Part shown: piece after piece, positions 14,617 through 21,974 of the stretch
How positions within the stretch are numbered: the stretch's first letter is position 1
Layout of the letters: each line of letters starts with the position of its first letter
Source of the DNA: Chloroflexota bacterium
GTDB taxonomy: Bacteria > Chloroflexota > Dehalococcoidia > Dehalococcoidales > RBG-16-60-22
Direction: 5' to 3'
Length of the DNA stretch: 21,974 bases
Assembly: GCA_016190585.1 (NCBI GenBank)
Contig: JACPQH010000054.1
Location: 1-21,974 of the forward strand
Program-made: the position numbers and the translations under genes
Notes under the pieces: model-generated
What the model saw: only the letters and a program-made list of their open reading frames with translations
What the model was told of the DNA's origin: nothing
Databases searched by the model: none

Positions 14617-16155
14617 ATGCCGGCTGATACCGTATTTACGAACGCCACCGCGCTCACCATGTCGGCCGCCCAACCTTGGGCGGGGCTGGTGGCGGTACGC
14701 GGCGGCGAGATTGCCTTCGTGGGAGAAAGCCGGGACCTTGGCCGGGTCGCCGGGCCGGGCACCCGGGTGATTGACTGCCAGGGCGGCGTGCTGCTGCCGG
14801 GCTTTATTGACGCTCACATGCACCTGTTCTCCCTGGTCCGCGCCCTGCTCGGCGTCGACCTCGCGCCGCCGGCGGTGAGTTCGATAGAGGATATCAAGTC
14901 GGTCATCCGCCGGGCGGCCGAAAAGTCGCCGCCGGGCGCGTGGCTGACCGGCGCCGGCTACCACGAGTTTTACCTGGCGGAGCACCGCAGTCCCAACCGC
15001 CGGGACCTGGATGAGGCCGCTCCGGAAAATCCCGTCATACTGTGCCACCGCGGTCTGCACGCCTGCGTGCTCAACAGCCGCGCCCTGGCGCTGGCCGGTA
15101 TTACCGGCGAGACCCCGGACCCGCCTGACGGCCTTATCGACCGCGACCTCATAACCGGCGAGCCGAACGGCATCCTTTACGAGATGCTGGGCTACATCCG
15201 CGAGAAGGTAATGCCGCCGCTCTCCCGTGACGATTATGACAGGGGCCTGGCGCGGGCCAACGAGCGATTGCTCGCGTACGGAGTAACCTCCTTCCATGAC
15301 GCCAGCGTGACCAACGACTTCGTCCGGTGGCGCTCCTTCGCCCGGTCCCGGGAGGAAGGGAGGCTCAAGAGCCGGGTATACATGATGCTGGCGCCGGGGG
15401 CGGCCGCGCAGTTCCGCGAACAGGGCATGGCGACCGGCTCCGGGGATGACGGCCTCAGGCTGGGCGGCGTCAAGATAATGCTCAGCGAGGCCACCGGACA
15501 GGTACGGCCGGCCGGACCGGAGCTTTGCGCGCTGTCCACCGATCTCGACCGGGCCGGTTTTCAACTGGCCTTCCACGCCGTGCAGCGGAATACGGTGCAG
15601 GCGGCCGTGAGGGCCCTGGAGTATATCGGTCGTAATGTATCTGCCCGCCGCCACCGTATCGAGCACTGCTCCGAATGCCCGCCGGGGCTGCTGGCGCGGC
15701 TGGAGAGGCTCAGACCGGTGGTCGTCACCCAGCCGCCGTTTCTCTACTACAGCGGCGACAGGTACCTGGCGATGGTACCCCCTGAAGAGCATCCCTGGCT
15801 CTACCGCTTCCGGTCGCTAATGGCGGCGGGCCTGGTGGTCGGGGGCAGCTCCGACAGCCCCGTCGTCCCGGGCAACCCTCTCTACGGGGTGTACGCCGCC
15901 GTGACCCGGCAAACGGAGGCGGGGTGGCCCCTGCTCCCCCATGAGGCCGTTGACATCGGGCAGGCCCTGGCGATGTATACCGTGAACGCGGCTTACGCCG
16001 CCTCCGAGGAAAAGCGGAAAGGCAGCATCGCGCCCGGCAAGCTGGCCGATTTCGTCCTGCTGGACGGCGACCCCATGAAGTCGCCGCCCGAACAAATCAA
16101 AGAGCTCAAGGTTCTCATGACGGTGATCGGCGGTAGGGTGGTCCGGGAGGGGTAG
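14617..16155 (+). CDS. YtcJ-type amidohydrolase (amidohydrolase 3 family)
   Basis: A 512-residue metal-dependent hydrolase of the amidohydrolase superfamily. It opens with the small beta-sandwich strands (FTNATALTM, GEIAFVG) and then LPGFIDAHMHL, with metal ligands H67 and H69. Later ligand candidates are K286 (in VKIML), H320 (FHAVQ), H346/H350 (HRIEHC) and D413 (SSDSP). The C-terminus has the typical GSIAPGKLADFVLLDGDP. Relatives hydrolyse amide, imide or N-acyl bonds; the substrate here is unknown. It stands alone, between divergent recA and convergent acpS, with a promoter whose -10 is 8 nt from the ATG. No signal peptide is seen, so it should be cytoplasmic. Confidence 0.9.
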   Translation: MPADTVFTNATALTMSAAQPWAGLVAVRGGEIAFVGESRDLGRVAGPGTRVIDCQGGVLLPGFIDAHMHLFSLVRALLGVDLAPPAVSSIEDIKSVIRRAAEKSPPGAWLTGAGYHEFYLAEHRSPNRRDLDEAAPENPVILCHRGLHACVLNSRALALAGITGETPDPPDGLIDRDLITGEPNGILYEMLGYIREKVMPPLSRDDYDRGLARANERLLAYGVTSFHDASVTNDFVRWRSFARSREEGRLKSRVYMMLAPGAAAQFREQGMATGSGDDGLRLGGVKIMLSEATGQVRPAGPELCALSTDLDRAGFQLAFHAVQRNTVQAAVRALEYIGRNVSARRHRIEHCSECPPGLLARLERLRPVVVTQPPFLYYSGDRYLAMVPPEEHPWLYRFRSLMAAGLVVGGSSDSPVVPGNPLYGVYAAVTRQTEAGWPLLPHEAVDIGQALAMYTVNAAYAASEEKRKGSIAPGKLADFVLLDGDPMKSPPEQIKELKVLMTVIGGRVVREG

Positions 16156-16166
16156 TGCCCTCATCC

Positions 16167-16193
16167 GTTCCTTCTCCCCCGAGGAGAAGGAAC
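16167..16193. terminator. Hairpin element, copy 2 (bidirectional terminator candidate)
   Basis: GTTCCTTCTCC / GGAGAAGGAAC forms an 11-bp perfect stem with a 5-nt loop between the convergent amidohydrolase (stop 16155) and acpS (stop 16209). No long T-tract is present on either strand. Its core nearly matches the hairpin at 3977-3996. Confidence 0.6.
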
Positions 16194-16208
16194 ACAGTAT
16201 ATCGTGCG

Positions 16209-16577
16209 CTAATCTGTCGCGGCGACCACCGAGGCGACCGCGTACTCCCTCGAGTGCGACAGGCTCACGGACATCTGCCCGATACCCAGCCTGGCAGCCT
16301 CAACTGCGGCCTTGCCCCGCAGCCTGATATAGGGCCGGCCGCCCGGCTCCGACAGCACCTCGATATCCCGGAACCGCAGCCAGGTGTTGCCGTTGTCCAG
16401 GATTTTCATGACGGCCTCCTTGGCGGCGAAGCGGGCCGCCAGGGAGTGCGGCTTGCCGCGGTAGCGCTCGAGCTCGTCATGGCTGTAAACGCGCCGCAAA
16501 AAGCGCTCGCCCCGGCTAGTGACCGCACGCTCGATGCGGGCGATCTCCATCAGGTCGATGCCGGTAAGGAGCGTCAT
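16209..16577 (-). CDS. acpS: Holo-[acyl-carrier-protein] synthase
   Basis: A 122-residue AcpS-type 4'-phosphopantetheinyl transferase, which converts apo-ACP to holo-ACP for fatty acid synthesis. The magnesium ligands lie in GIDLMEI (D8) and RFAAKEA (E54), with the expected spacing. SHSREYAVA near the C-terminus matches the family's ending. Length is normal. Its ATG overlaps the surE stop by 4 nt (ATGA), so the two are co-translated. A stable hairpin lies 16 nt after its stop. Confidence 0.95.
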   Translation of the reverse strand: MTLLTGIDLMEIARIERAVTSRGERFLRRVYSHDELERYRGKPHSLAARFAAKEAVMKILDNGNTWLRFRDIEVLSEPGGRPYIRLRGKAAVEAARLGIGQMSVSLSHSREYAVASVVAATD

Positions 16578-17353
16578 GCCCCGGTCAGTTCCCGGGACAC
16601 CTCAGTGCACAGCCTGTCCAGTGCCCGCGCCGGCGGTTTCCGGTTGCCGTTGATGCTCAGCGGTGTTATCGAGACGCAGCCTTGCTCGACCGCCGAGACG
16701 TCGGTACCGGGCTCCAGGCCGTTACCCGATCTCTGGCGTACCAGCCAGTAGAACTTGTGCCACCCGTAGCGGCCTTCCTCGACCGTGTTGACGTGGGTCT
16801 CGCTGGCCAGCTTGGTGATGGTCACGCCGTTCAATGCCGCCGGGTCGGCGTGCGGCAGATTGACATTGAGAAAGGCCCGGTTCAGCCGCGGCTCAGCCAG
16901 GACCCGGCCGGCCAGGCGGGCAGCGATGCGGGCGGCGAGTTCGGGACGCTCGTCTTCCCCGTAATGGGCGGAGACCGCCAGGGCCGGGCAGCCGCGCAGG
17001 TAGCCCTGGAGAGCGGCGCCCACCGTCCCCGAAATATGCACGTCCTCACCGAGGTTCATGCCACGGTTGATGCCGGAAACCACCAGGTCGACCCTGTCGT
17101 TTATCAGCTTGCCCAGGGCCAGGATAACGCTGTCCGAAGGGGTGCCTTCGACGGCGTAAGTCTCGATGCCGGGGACGAGGGGGGTGACCTTCTGGACTTT
17201 AAGGCTCTGGCGCAGCGTGACCGCGGTCCCGATGGCGCTCTGCTCGCGGTCAGGGGCCACGATAGTGACACTGGCAATGCGTTTCAGCTCTTTGGCGAGA
17301 GCCCAGAGACCGCCAGAGAGGATGCCGTCGTCATTGGTAACCAGTATTCGCAT
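16574..17353 (-). CDS. surE: 5'/3'-nucleotidase SurE
   Basis: A 259-residue SurE phosphatase acting on nucleoside monophosphates. The start MRILVTNDDGI carries the metal-binding Asp pair (D8, D9). SGINRGMNLGEDVHISGTVGAA is nearly complete as the family's active-site loop, and NVNLPHAD follows. The frame is open 53 codons upstream, but ATG 17353 coincides with the universal SurE N-terminus and has a GTGGA ribosome binding site a few bases before it. It is divergent from hdrC across an 85-nt gap holding both promoters, and is followed by acpS. Confidence 0.96.
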   Translation of the reverse strand: MRILVTNDDGILSGGLWALAKELKRIASVTIVAPDREQSAIGTAVTLRQSLKVQKVTPLVPGIETYAVEGTPSDSVILALGKLINDRVDLVVSGINRGMNLGEDVHISGTVGAALQGYLRGCPALAVSAHYGEDERPELAARIAARLAGRVLAEPRLNRAFLNVNLPHADPAALNGVTITKLASETHVNTVEEGRYGWHKFYWLVRQRSGNGLEPGTDVSAVEQGCVSITPLSINGNRKPPARALDRLCTEVSRELTGA

Positions 17354-17363
17354 GTTCCACTTA

Positions 17364-17393
17364 AGTTTATCACAGCTTGGAGGACAGGGGCAA
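17364..17393 (-). promoter_or_regulatory. Possible surE-acpS promoter
   Basis: On the minus strand TTGCCC (17393-17388) and TAAACT (17369-17364) are spaced by 18 nt. The hexamers are moderate (4/6 each). It lies back to back with the hdrC promoter, with the two -35 regions 8 nt apart. Confidence 0.4.
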
Positions 17394-17401
17394 AAATACC
17401 C

Positions 17402-17430
17402 TTGCCGAAATCCAGCGTGTGTGCTATATT
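17402..17430 (+). promoter_or_regulatory. Probable promoter of the hdr-nuo operon
   Basis: TTGCCG (17402-17407) and TATATT (17425-17430) are spaced by 17 nt. ATG 17439 begins 8 nt after the -10, so the transcript would be leaderless or nearly so. A GGGGAG just before the ATG is too close (2 nt) to be an ordinary ribosome binding site and would fall upstream of, or at, the transcription start. Confidence 0.5.
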
Positions 17431-17438
17431 GGGGAGCT

Positions 17439-17978
17439 ATGACAAGCTTCGTCGAGGAGGTTGCGGACACTCCTGGAGGCGAGCACGTCTTCTCCTGCAT
17501 CCAGTGCGGCACCTGTACCGGGAGCTGTCCGGCGGCCTCACGGATGACCTACCCGCCGCGCAAGCTTATCGCCATGATACGGGCCGGCATGCGCGAGGAG
17601 GTATTGTCTGGCTCTTCATCGTGGTTTTGCCTGTCCTGCTATGCCTGCACGGTGCGTTGCCCGCGCGGCGTCAAACCGACCGAGCTGGCCCATGCCTTGG
17701 AGAGCCTGTCGGTCCGTCACGGTTTTACCGTCGCCGGGACCCGGACGCCGGCCATGTACCGCAGCTTTGTCGGCTCGGTGCGGGCCAACGGGCGGGTCCA
17801 CGAGCTTGGTATGATGTTCCGTTATTACATGACCAGCCCGCTGGCCGCCCTGGGCGCCCTGCCGGTCGGCTTGAAGCTCCTGCGCCGCCGCAGATTGACC
17901 CTGAAGCCGCATAAATCGGGAGCCGCCGACCTATCGCGGATACTACTAACGTTCCGCGAGAGCGGGGGCGGCCGGTGA
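17439..17978 (+). CDS. hdrC: Heterodisulfide reductase subunit C-like protein
   Basis: A 179-residue iron-sulfur subunit with two [4Fe-4S] motifs, CxxCxxCxxxCP at C20-C30 (CIQCGTCTGSCP) and C64-C74 (CLSCYACTVRCP). In HdrABC complexes it wires electrons from HdrA to the catalytic HdrB. The hydrophobic stretch near the C-terminus (SPLAALGALPVGLKLL) is short and followed by a basic RRRRL, as in other soluble HdrC proteins. ATG 17439 is the only plausible start near the promoter; an open frame extends far upstream across surE but is antisense to it. It overlaps hdrB by 4 nt (GTGA). Confidence 0.93.
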   Translation: MTSFVEEVADTPGGEHVFSCIQCGTCTGSCPAASRMTYPPRKLIAMIRAGMREEVLSGSSSWFCLSCYACTVRCPRGVKPTELAHALESLSVRHGFTVAGTRTPAMYRSFVGSVRANGRVHELGMMFRYYMTSPLAALGALPVGLKLLRRRRLTLKPHKSGAADLSRILLTFRESGGGR

Positions 17979-18847
17979 AGTACTACAGCTATTATCCCGG
18001 CTGCTCGGCGGAGGGGACCGGGCTGGGGCTGGGCCTCTCGGCGCGTGCTATCGCCGGGCCGCTGGGCATGGAGCTTATCGAGCTCGAAGGCTGGAATTGC
18101 TGCGGCTCGACACCCTATGGGTCGCTGGATGCCGCGGAGTCCATCGTGGTGGCCGCCCGTAACCTCGCCCTGGGAGAGGCGCGGGGCTTCGACCTGGTGA
18201 CGCCTTGCAGCGCCTGCTGCGTCACTCTGAACAAGACCGCCGAGCGCCTGAAGTCAGACTCCGCCCTCGGCCGCCGCGTGAACGAAGCGCTGTCGGTCGC
18301 CGGGCTGACGTATAAGGGAGGTCTGAGGGTCAGGCACCTGGTGGACGTGCTGGCGAATGACATCACGCCGCCGGCCATCGCCGGCCTGGTCAAGCGCAAG
18401 CTGGACGGGCTCAAGGTGGCTGCCTACTACGGCTGCCAGCTTGTCCGCCCCTACGCCGGAGACGCTGAGTCGCCGCGCTCGCTCGATGACCTGGTAAGGG
18501 CCACGGGCGCCGGGCCGGTGGACTTCCCGCTCAAAAGCCGGTGCTGCGGGGGTTCCCTGATAATATCCGAGGAGGCGCTGGCCCTGGGGCTTATCCGGAA
18601 GCTGTACGAAAACGCTGCCTCACGGGGCGCCGAGGGCATCGTCACCGCCTGTCCCCTCTGCCAGACCAACCTTGACGCCTACCAGGGAAAGGTCAACAAG
18701 AAGTATAATACCGGGTATAACCTGCCCGTCCTGTATATCACCCAGCTTATCGGCCTGGCGCTGGGCCTGCCGGAAAAAGAGCTGGGACTTGATACCAACG
18801 TCGTCTCGCCCGGGCGGCTCCTGAGCAAGGTCAAGCAGGAGGTCTAG
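17975..18847 (+). CDS. hdrB: Heterodisulfide reductase subunit B-like protein
   Basis: A 290-residue catalytic Hdr subunit with two complete CCG domains. The first has C10, C42-C43, C78 and C81 (CX31CCX34CxxC); the second has C154, C190-C191, C226 and C229 (CX35CCX34CxxC). In methanogens these hold the two noncubane [4Fe-4S] clusters that cleave a heterodisulfide. In bacteria lacking CoM/CoB the acceptor is unknown and could be another disulfide or a protein thiol. The start is GTG 17975 overlapping hdrC; hdrA begins directly after its stop. Every cluster ligand is retained, so a catalytic role is expected. Confidence 0.95.
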   Translation: MKYYSYYPGCSAEGTGLGLGLSARAIAGPLGMELIELEGWNCCGSTPYGSLDAAESIVVAARNLALGEARGFDLVTPCSACCVTLNKTAERLKSDSALGRRVNEALSVAGLTYKGGLRVRHLVDVLANDITPPAIAGLVKRKLDGLKVAAYYGCQLVRPYAGDAESPRSLDDLVRATGAGPVDFPLKSRCCGGSLIISEEALALGLIRKLYENAASRGAEGIVTACPLCQTNLDAYQGKVNKKYNTGYNLPVLYITQLIGLALGLPEKELGLDTNVVSPGRLLSKVKQEV

Positions 18848-20845
18848 TTGGAGCCCAGGATCGGAGTCTACGTCTGCCACTGCGGCAGCAATATCGCCGG
18901 CGTCGTCGACTGCCCCGAGGTGGCCCGTTTCGCGCAGGGCCTGGAGGCGGTTGTCGTGGCACGCGACTACAAGTTCATGTGCTCCGAGCCGGGACAGGAG
19001 CTTATCAAGCAGGATATCAGGAGCCATAACCTGAACCGGGTCGTGGTGGCGTCCTGCTCGCCCACCATGCACGAGCCGACTTTCCGCCGCGGCTGCCAGG
19101 AAGCCGGGGTGAACCCTTATTACTTCGAGATGGCCAATATACGGGAGCACTGCTCCTGGGTGACCGGGGACAAGACGGCCGCCACCGTCAAGGCCAGGGC
19201 CCTGGTCAGCGCCGCGGTGTCCCGCGTTTACTATCACCGGCCGCTGGAGAACCGCCAGGTGTCCATTAACCCGGCCACGCTGGTGCTGGGCGGGGGCATC
19301 GCCGGCATCCAGGCGGCGCTGAAGATAGCCGACGCCGGCCATAAGGTCTACCTGGTGGAGAAGGAGCCGAGCATCGGCGGGCACATGTCACAGCTCGACA
19401 AGACCTTCCCCACGCTGGACTGCTCGGCTTGCATCCTGACCCCGAAGATGACCCTGGTGGGTTCGCATCCGAACATCGAGTTGATGAGCTACAGCGAGAT
19501 AAGCCAGGTCTCCGGTTACACCGGCAACTTCAACATCAAGGTGCGGCGCAAGACCCGGTACATCGACGAGAGCAAGTGCACCGGCTGCGGCCGGTGCCAG
19601 GAGCTTTGCCCGGTCTCCGTTCCCTCGGAGTACGAGCAGGGCCTGGGCAGCCGCAAGGCCATCTACAAGCCCTTCCCCCAGGCCGTCCCCAACAAGGTCG
19701 CCGTGGACCCGGAAAGCTGCCGCCACCTGAAAGGCCTGGCCCAGGGCAAAGACATCTGCCGCCTGTGCCAGCGGGGCATCGAGAAGAAGGGCGTGCCGGG
19801 ATGCGAGACCGGGGCCATCGACTTCGCCCGCCAGGACGAACTGGTCGAGGTGGAAGCGGGCAATATCATCGTGACCACCGGCTTCAGCCTGTTCGACGCC
19901 TCGGCGGTATTCCAGTACGGCTACAAACGATTCGATAATGTCGTCACCAGCCTCGAGTTCGAACGTATCGTAAACTCGTCCGGGCCCACCGGCGGCCATA
20001 TCCTGCTGAAGAACGGCGCCGAGCCGGAGAGCATCGCCATCATCCACTGCGTGGGCAGCCGCGACAGGCACTACCACGCGTACTGCTCCCGCGTGTGCTG
20101 CATGTACTCCATGAAGTTCGCCCACCTTATAAAGGAGCATACCCGCGCCCGGGTCTACGAGTTCTATATCGACATCCGCTCCTTCGGCAAGGGCTACGAG
20201 GAGTTCTATAACCGGCTTCTCGAGGAAGGCACCACCTTTATCCGCGGCCGCCCAGCCGAGGTAACTGACGTCGCGGAGACGCCCGAGGAGCGGGGCAAGC
20301 TCATCGTCCAATTCGAGGACACGCTCATCGGCCTGCAGCGGCGTCTGCCGGTGGACATGGTGGTACTCAGCGCCGCCATCGAGGCCCAGCCGGACGCCGA
20401 GGCGGTGGCCCGACTGCTCAACATCAGCCGGGGTGCCGACGGCTTCTTCCTGGAGAAACACCCCAAGCTGGAGCCGGTGTCCACCATGACCGACGGCATC
20501 TTCCTGGCCGGCTGCTGCCAGAGTCCCAAGGACATACCGGAGACCGTCGCCCAGGCGGCCGCGGCGGCGGCCGAGGTGCTCTCGCTAATCAGCCGCGGCA
20601 GCGTGGAGATTGAGGCGGCCACCGCCGCGGTCGACCCCAAGATTTGCATCGGCTGCCAGGTCTGCAAGACCAACTGCCCGTACAGTGCCATTTCCTTCGA
20701 CGATACCAGGAGGGTCTGCCAGGTGAACGAAGCCCTGTGCAAGGGCTGCGGCGTCTGCGCGGGCGGCTGTCCTTCGGATGCTGTCAGCCTGAACCATTAC
20801 ACCAACGAGCAGATCCTGGCCCAGATGGAGGGCGCGCTGGTCTAG
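18848..20845 (+). CDS. hdrA: Heterodisulfide reductase subunit A-like flavoprotein
   Basis: A 665-residue FAD and Fe-S protein, the electron-bifurcating core of Hdr complexes. Order: N-terminal domain with VCHCG (C10, C12); FAD-binding GGGIAG (from 148); CSAC (C192, C195) within the LDKTFPTLDC region; inserted ferredoxin-like domain with one canonical cluster motif (C244, C247, C250, C254) and a looser Cys set (C291, C304, C307, C319); then C-terminal ferredoxin with two clusters (C600-C610 and C631-C641). The start TTG 18848 directly follows the hdrB TAG with no gap and no separate ribosome binding site, implying coupling. No selenocysteine is indicated. The next genes supply NADH-dehydrogenase-like subunits, so NAD(H) is the likely second partner. 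Confidence 0.96.
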   Translation: MEPRIGVYVCHCGSNIAGVVDCPEVARFAQGLEAVVVARDYKFMCSEPGQELIKQDIRSHNLNRVVVASCSPTMHEPTFRRGCQEAGVNPYYFEMANIREHCSWVTGDKTAATVKARALVSAAVSRVYYHRPLENRQVSINPATLVLGGGIAGIQAALKIADAGHKVYLVEKEPSIGGHMSQLDKTFPTLDCSACILTPKMTLVGSHPNIELMSYSEISQVSGYTGNFNIKVRRKTRYIDESKCTGCGRCQELCPVSVPSEYEQGLGSRKAIYKPFPQAVPNKVAVDPESCRHLKGLAQGKDICRLCQRGIEKKGVPGCETGAIDFARQDELVEVEAGNIIVTTGFSLFDASAVFQYGYKRFDNVVTSLEFERIVNSSGPTGGHILLKNGAEPESIAIIHCVGSRDRHYHAYCSRVCCMYSMKFAHLIKEHTRARVYEFYIDIRSFGKGYEEFYNRLLEEGTTFIRGRPAEVTDVAETPEERGKLIVQFEDTLIGLQRRLPVDMVVLSAAIEAQPDAEAVARLLNISRGADGFFLEKHPKLEPVSTMTDGIFLAGCCQSPKDIPETVAQAAAAAAEVLSLISRGSVEIEAATAAVDPKICIGCQVCKTNCPYSAISFDDTRRVCQVNEALCKGCGVCAGGCPSDAVSLNHYTNEQILAQMEGALV

Positions 20846-20868
20846 ACGGCTTTTGAGGTCAGGTGAAT

Positions 20869-21543
20869 ATGGAAGAGAGAGTCAACTGGACCCTTAACGG
20901 TGTGCAGGTCAGCGCTCTTAACGGAAGCACCATACTCCAGGCCGCCCGTGAAAACAACGTCACCATCCCCACCCTGTGTTACCTGGAGGACTTGCCCCCA
21001 GTCGGCGCCTGCCGGCTGTGCGTCGTCGAGGTGGAAGGCTCCCGTGCTCTGGTCGGCTCGTGCCACACGCCGGTGACGGCGGGAATGGTTGTCCAGACGC
21101 ACTCGCCCCGGGTAATCGAGACGCGCCGGGTCATTGTCGAGCTGCTCCTGGCCAGCCATCCGGAATCCTGCCTGGTATGCGACAAGGCTAATCTCTGCGA
21201 GCTGCGCCGGATAGCCGCCGACCTCGATATCGGCCTGCCCCGCTACCGGGTCCGGAAGCACTACTTCCCCATCGAGGACGGGAACCCGCGCCTGGTCCGC
21301 GACCTGTCCAAGTGCATCCTCTGCCGCCGCTGCGTCTCGGTGTGCCGCAACCAGGCGGGCAAGAGGCAGTTCAGCATCGGCTACCGCGGCTTCGAGAGCA
21401 AGGTAATCTGCCGGCTTGACCAGACCGTGGATGATGCACTCTGCCAGGACTGTGACGCCTGCGTCTCGGTGTGTCCCACCGGGGCGCTGAGCCGGCCTGT
21501 CAGGCTCGGCCGGCCGCGGCAGGCGCTAGTCATTAAAGGCTAG
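20869..21543 (+). CDS. NuoG N-terminal/HoxU-like iron-sulfur subunit
   Basis: A 224-residue protein equal to the N-terminal iron-sulfur module of NuoG or to HoxU of bidirectional hydrogenases. It has a [2Fe-2S] domain (C37, C48, C51, C65), the His-containing [4Fe-4S] motif H97-C101-C104-C110, and two ferredoxin motifs (C149-C159 and C192-C202). The molybdopterin-like C-terminal part of true NuoG is absent, so it acts as an electron wire and not as a complex I subunit. ATG 20869 is chosen, with AGGTG just before it; GTG 20863, two codons earlier with GAGG upstream, is equally possible. It lies 23 nt after hdrA. Confidence 0.9.
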   Translation: MEERVNWTLNGVQVSALNGSTILQAARENNVTIPTLCYLEDLPPVGACRLCVVEVEGSRALVGSCHTPVTAGMVVQTHSPRVIETRRVIVELLLASHPESCLVCDKANLCELRRIAADLDIGLPRYRVRKHYFPIEDGNPRLVRDLSKCILCRRCVSVCRNQAGKRQFSIGYRGFESKVICRLDQTVDDALCQDCDACVSVCPTGALSRPVRLGRPRQALVIKG

Positions 21544-21560
21544 CTTAAAGGGAGGTCATC

Positions 21561-21974
21561 ATGGAAACGCCCGTCAACGGACCGGCCGACCTTCTGGTGA
21601 TGCTGCAGCAGGCCCAGAGAAAGCACGGCTGCATCTCCGGCGAGCTGATGGCCGAGATAGCTGCTTCATTGGACATCCCCTCGAACGATGTCTACGGCGT
21701 CGCCACCTTCTACTCGTTCCTCTCGACCAGGCCGCTCGGGCGGAACGTCATCAGGGTGTGCAAGAGCCTGCCGTGCTACATCAGGAACGGCCACCGGGTA
21801 GTTGACACGATTTCCCGGGAGCTCGGTATCCGGCCCGGCGAGACCACGCCCGACAGGCGATTTACGCTGCTGCTGGCCAACTGCATGGGCCTCTGCGACG
21901 AGCCCCCGGCGATGATGATAAATGACGATGCTCACGGTGGCCTGACCCCGGAAAAAATCCTGAACATACTGGCA
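21561..21974 (+). CDS. nuoE: NuoE/HoxE-like [2Fe-2S] subunit, 3' end outside the window
   Basis: 138 codons are visible from ATG 21561, with GGGAGG at 21550-21555 about 5 nt upstream; the frame runs off the right edge. The thioredoxin-like [2Fe-2S] ligands are present as C67 and C72 (CKSLPC) and C108 and C112 (CMGLC). VYGVATFYSF is the conserved NuoE helix. Normal length is about 150-170, so only the C-terminus is missing. In NADH-dehydrogenase-like modules it pairs with the FMN/NAD-binding NuoF, which I expect next. It follows the HoxU-like gene by 17 nt. Confidence 0.92.
   Translation, partial: METPVNGPADLLVMLQQAQRKHGCISGELMAEIAASLDIPSNDVYGVATFYSFLSTRPLGRNVIRVCKSLPCYIRNGHRVVDTISRELGIRPGETTPDRRFTLLLANCMGLCDEPPAMMINDDAHGGLTPEKILNILA

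Noticed and set aside
14548..15792. A 414-codon open frame on the minus strand
   Set aside because: Antisense to the amidohydrolase, whose catalytic motifs are intact; the translation is low-complexity Arg/Gly/Ala/Pro-rich sequence.
17354..17512. N-terminal extension of surE
   Set aside because: The family starts at MRILVTNDDG; the extension would cross into hdrC and both promoters.
16682..17914. A 410-codon open frame on the plus strand
   Set aside because: It spans antisense surE and an alternative frame of hdrC; no recognisable domain.
18848..20845. Possible HdrA-selenocysteine or fusion with MvhD
   Set aside because: No in-frame TGA within the gene and no MvhD-like domain; the protein ends with the ordinary two-cluster ferredoxin domain.

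Overview
The window is a gene-dense, GC-rich stretch of bacterial chromosome from a strict or near-strict anaerobe. It has no phage, insertion-sequence or CRISPR signal. The anaerobic character comes from the heterodisulfide-reductase (Hdr) / NADH-dehydrogenase-like operon on the right, a glycyl-radical-activase-like radical SAM protein, and a sulfur/Fe-S trafficking operon. My best guess at lineage is Chloroflexota (Dehalococcoidia-like). This rests on general gene content and the look of the proteins and is not proven here; a recA or gltX tree would settle it. Genes are packed with 1-4 nt start/stop overlaps, and several use TTG or GTG starts.

Layout. (1) 1-157: two tandem tRNA-Ser genes on the minus strand (CGA, then GGA cut by the window edge), divergent from gltX. 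(2) 254-3879: gltX, a CaiB/BaiF-type CoA transferase and a PflX-type radical SAM protein, all plus strand. (3) 4009-4128: a 39-residue basic mini-protein on the minus strand with its own promoter and ribosome binding site. (4) 4289-7871: a seven-gene plus-strand operon of hemerythrin-like protein, NifS-like protein, NifU/IscU scaffold, 61-residue zinc ribbon, DsrE2-type protein, TusA and HIT protein. The NifS homologue lacks the PLP-binding lysine and several other PLP contacts but keeps the mobile-loop cysteine. (5) 8006-8200: a 64-residue orphan protein behind a repeat-rich promoter. (6) 14387 down to 8292, minus strand: recA, recX, rny (RNase Y), a YmdB-type phosphoesterase, a PHP phosphoesterase, plsY and a zinc-finger membrane protein. 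recA and recX are separated by a terminator; the rest are tightly coupled. (7) 14617-16155: a lone YtcJ-type amidohydrolase. (8) 17353 down to 16209, minus strand: surE-acpS. (9) 17439 to the right edge: hdrC, hdrB, hdrA, a NuoG-N/HoxU-like subunit and a NuoE-like subunit running off the window.

How the genes may work together. Region 4 looks like a sulfur relay (scaffold plus sulfur carriers), yet its 'desulfurase' should not perform normal PLP chemistry, so sulfur may come from sulfide or another donor. Region 9 resembles a soluble, flavin-based electron-bifurcating complex joining NAD(H) oxidation/reduction (NuoE plus a probable NuoF beyond the edge) to HdrABC through a ferredoxin-like subunit. 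Three plus-strand genes (8006, 14617, 17439) have a -10-like hexamer only 8-9 nt before the start codon, suggesting leaderless transcripts. A near-identical hairpin sits at two convergent gene junctions (3977-3996 and 16167-16193).
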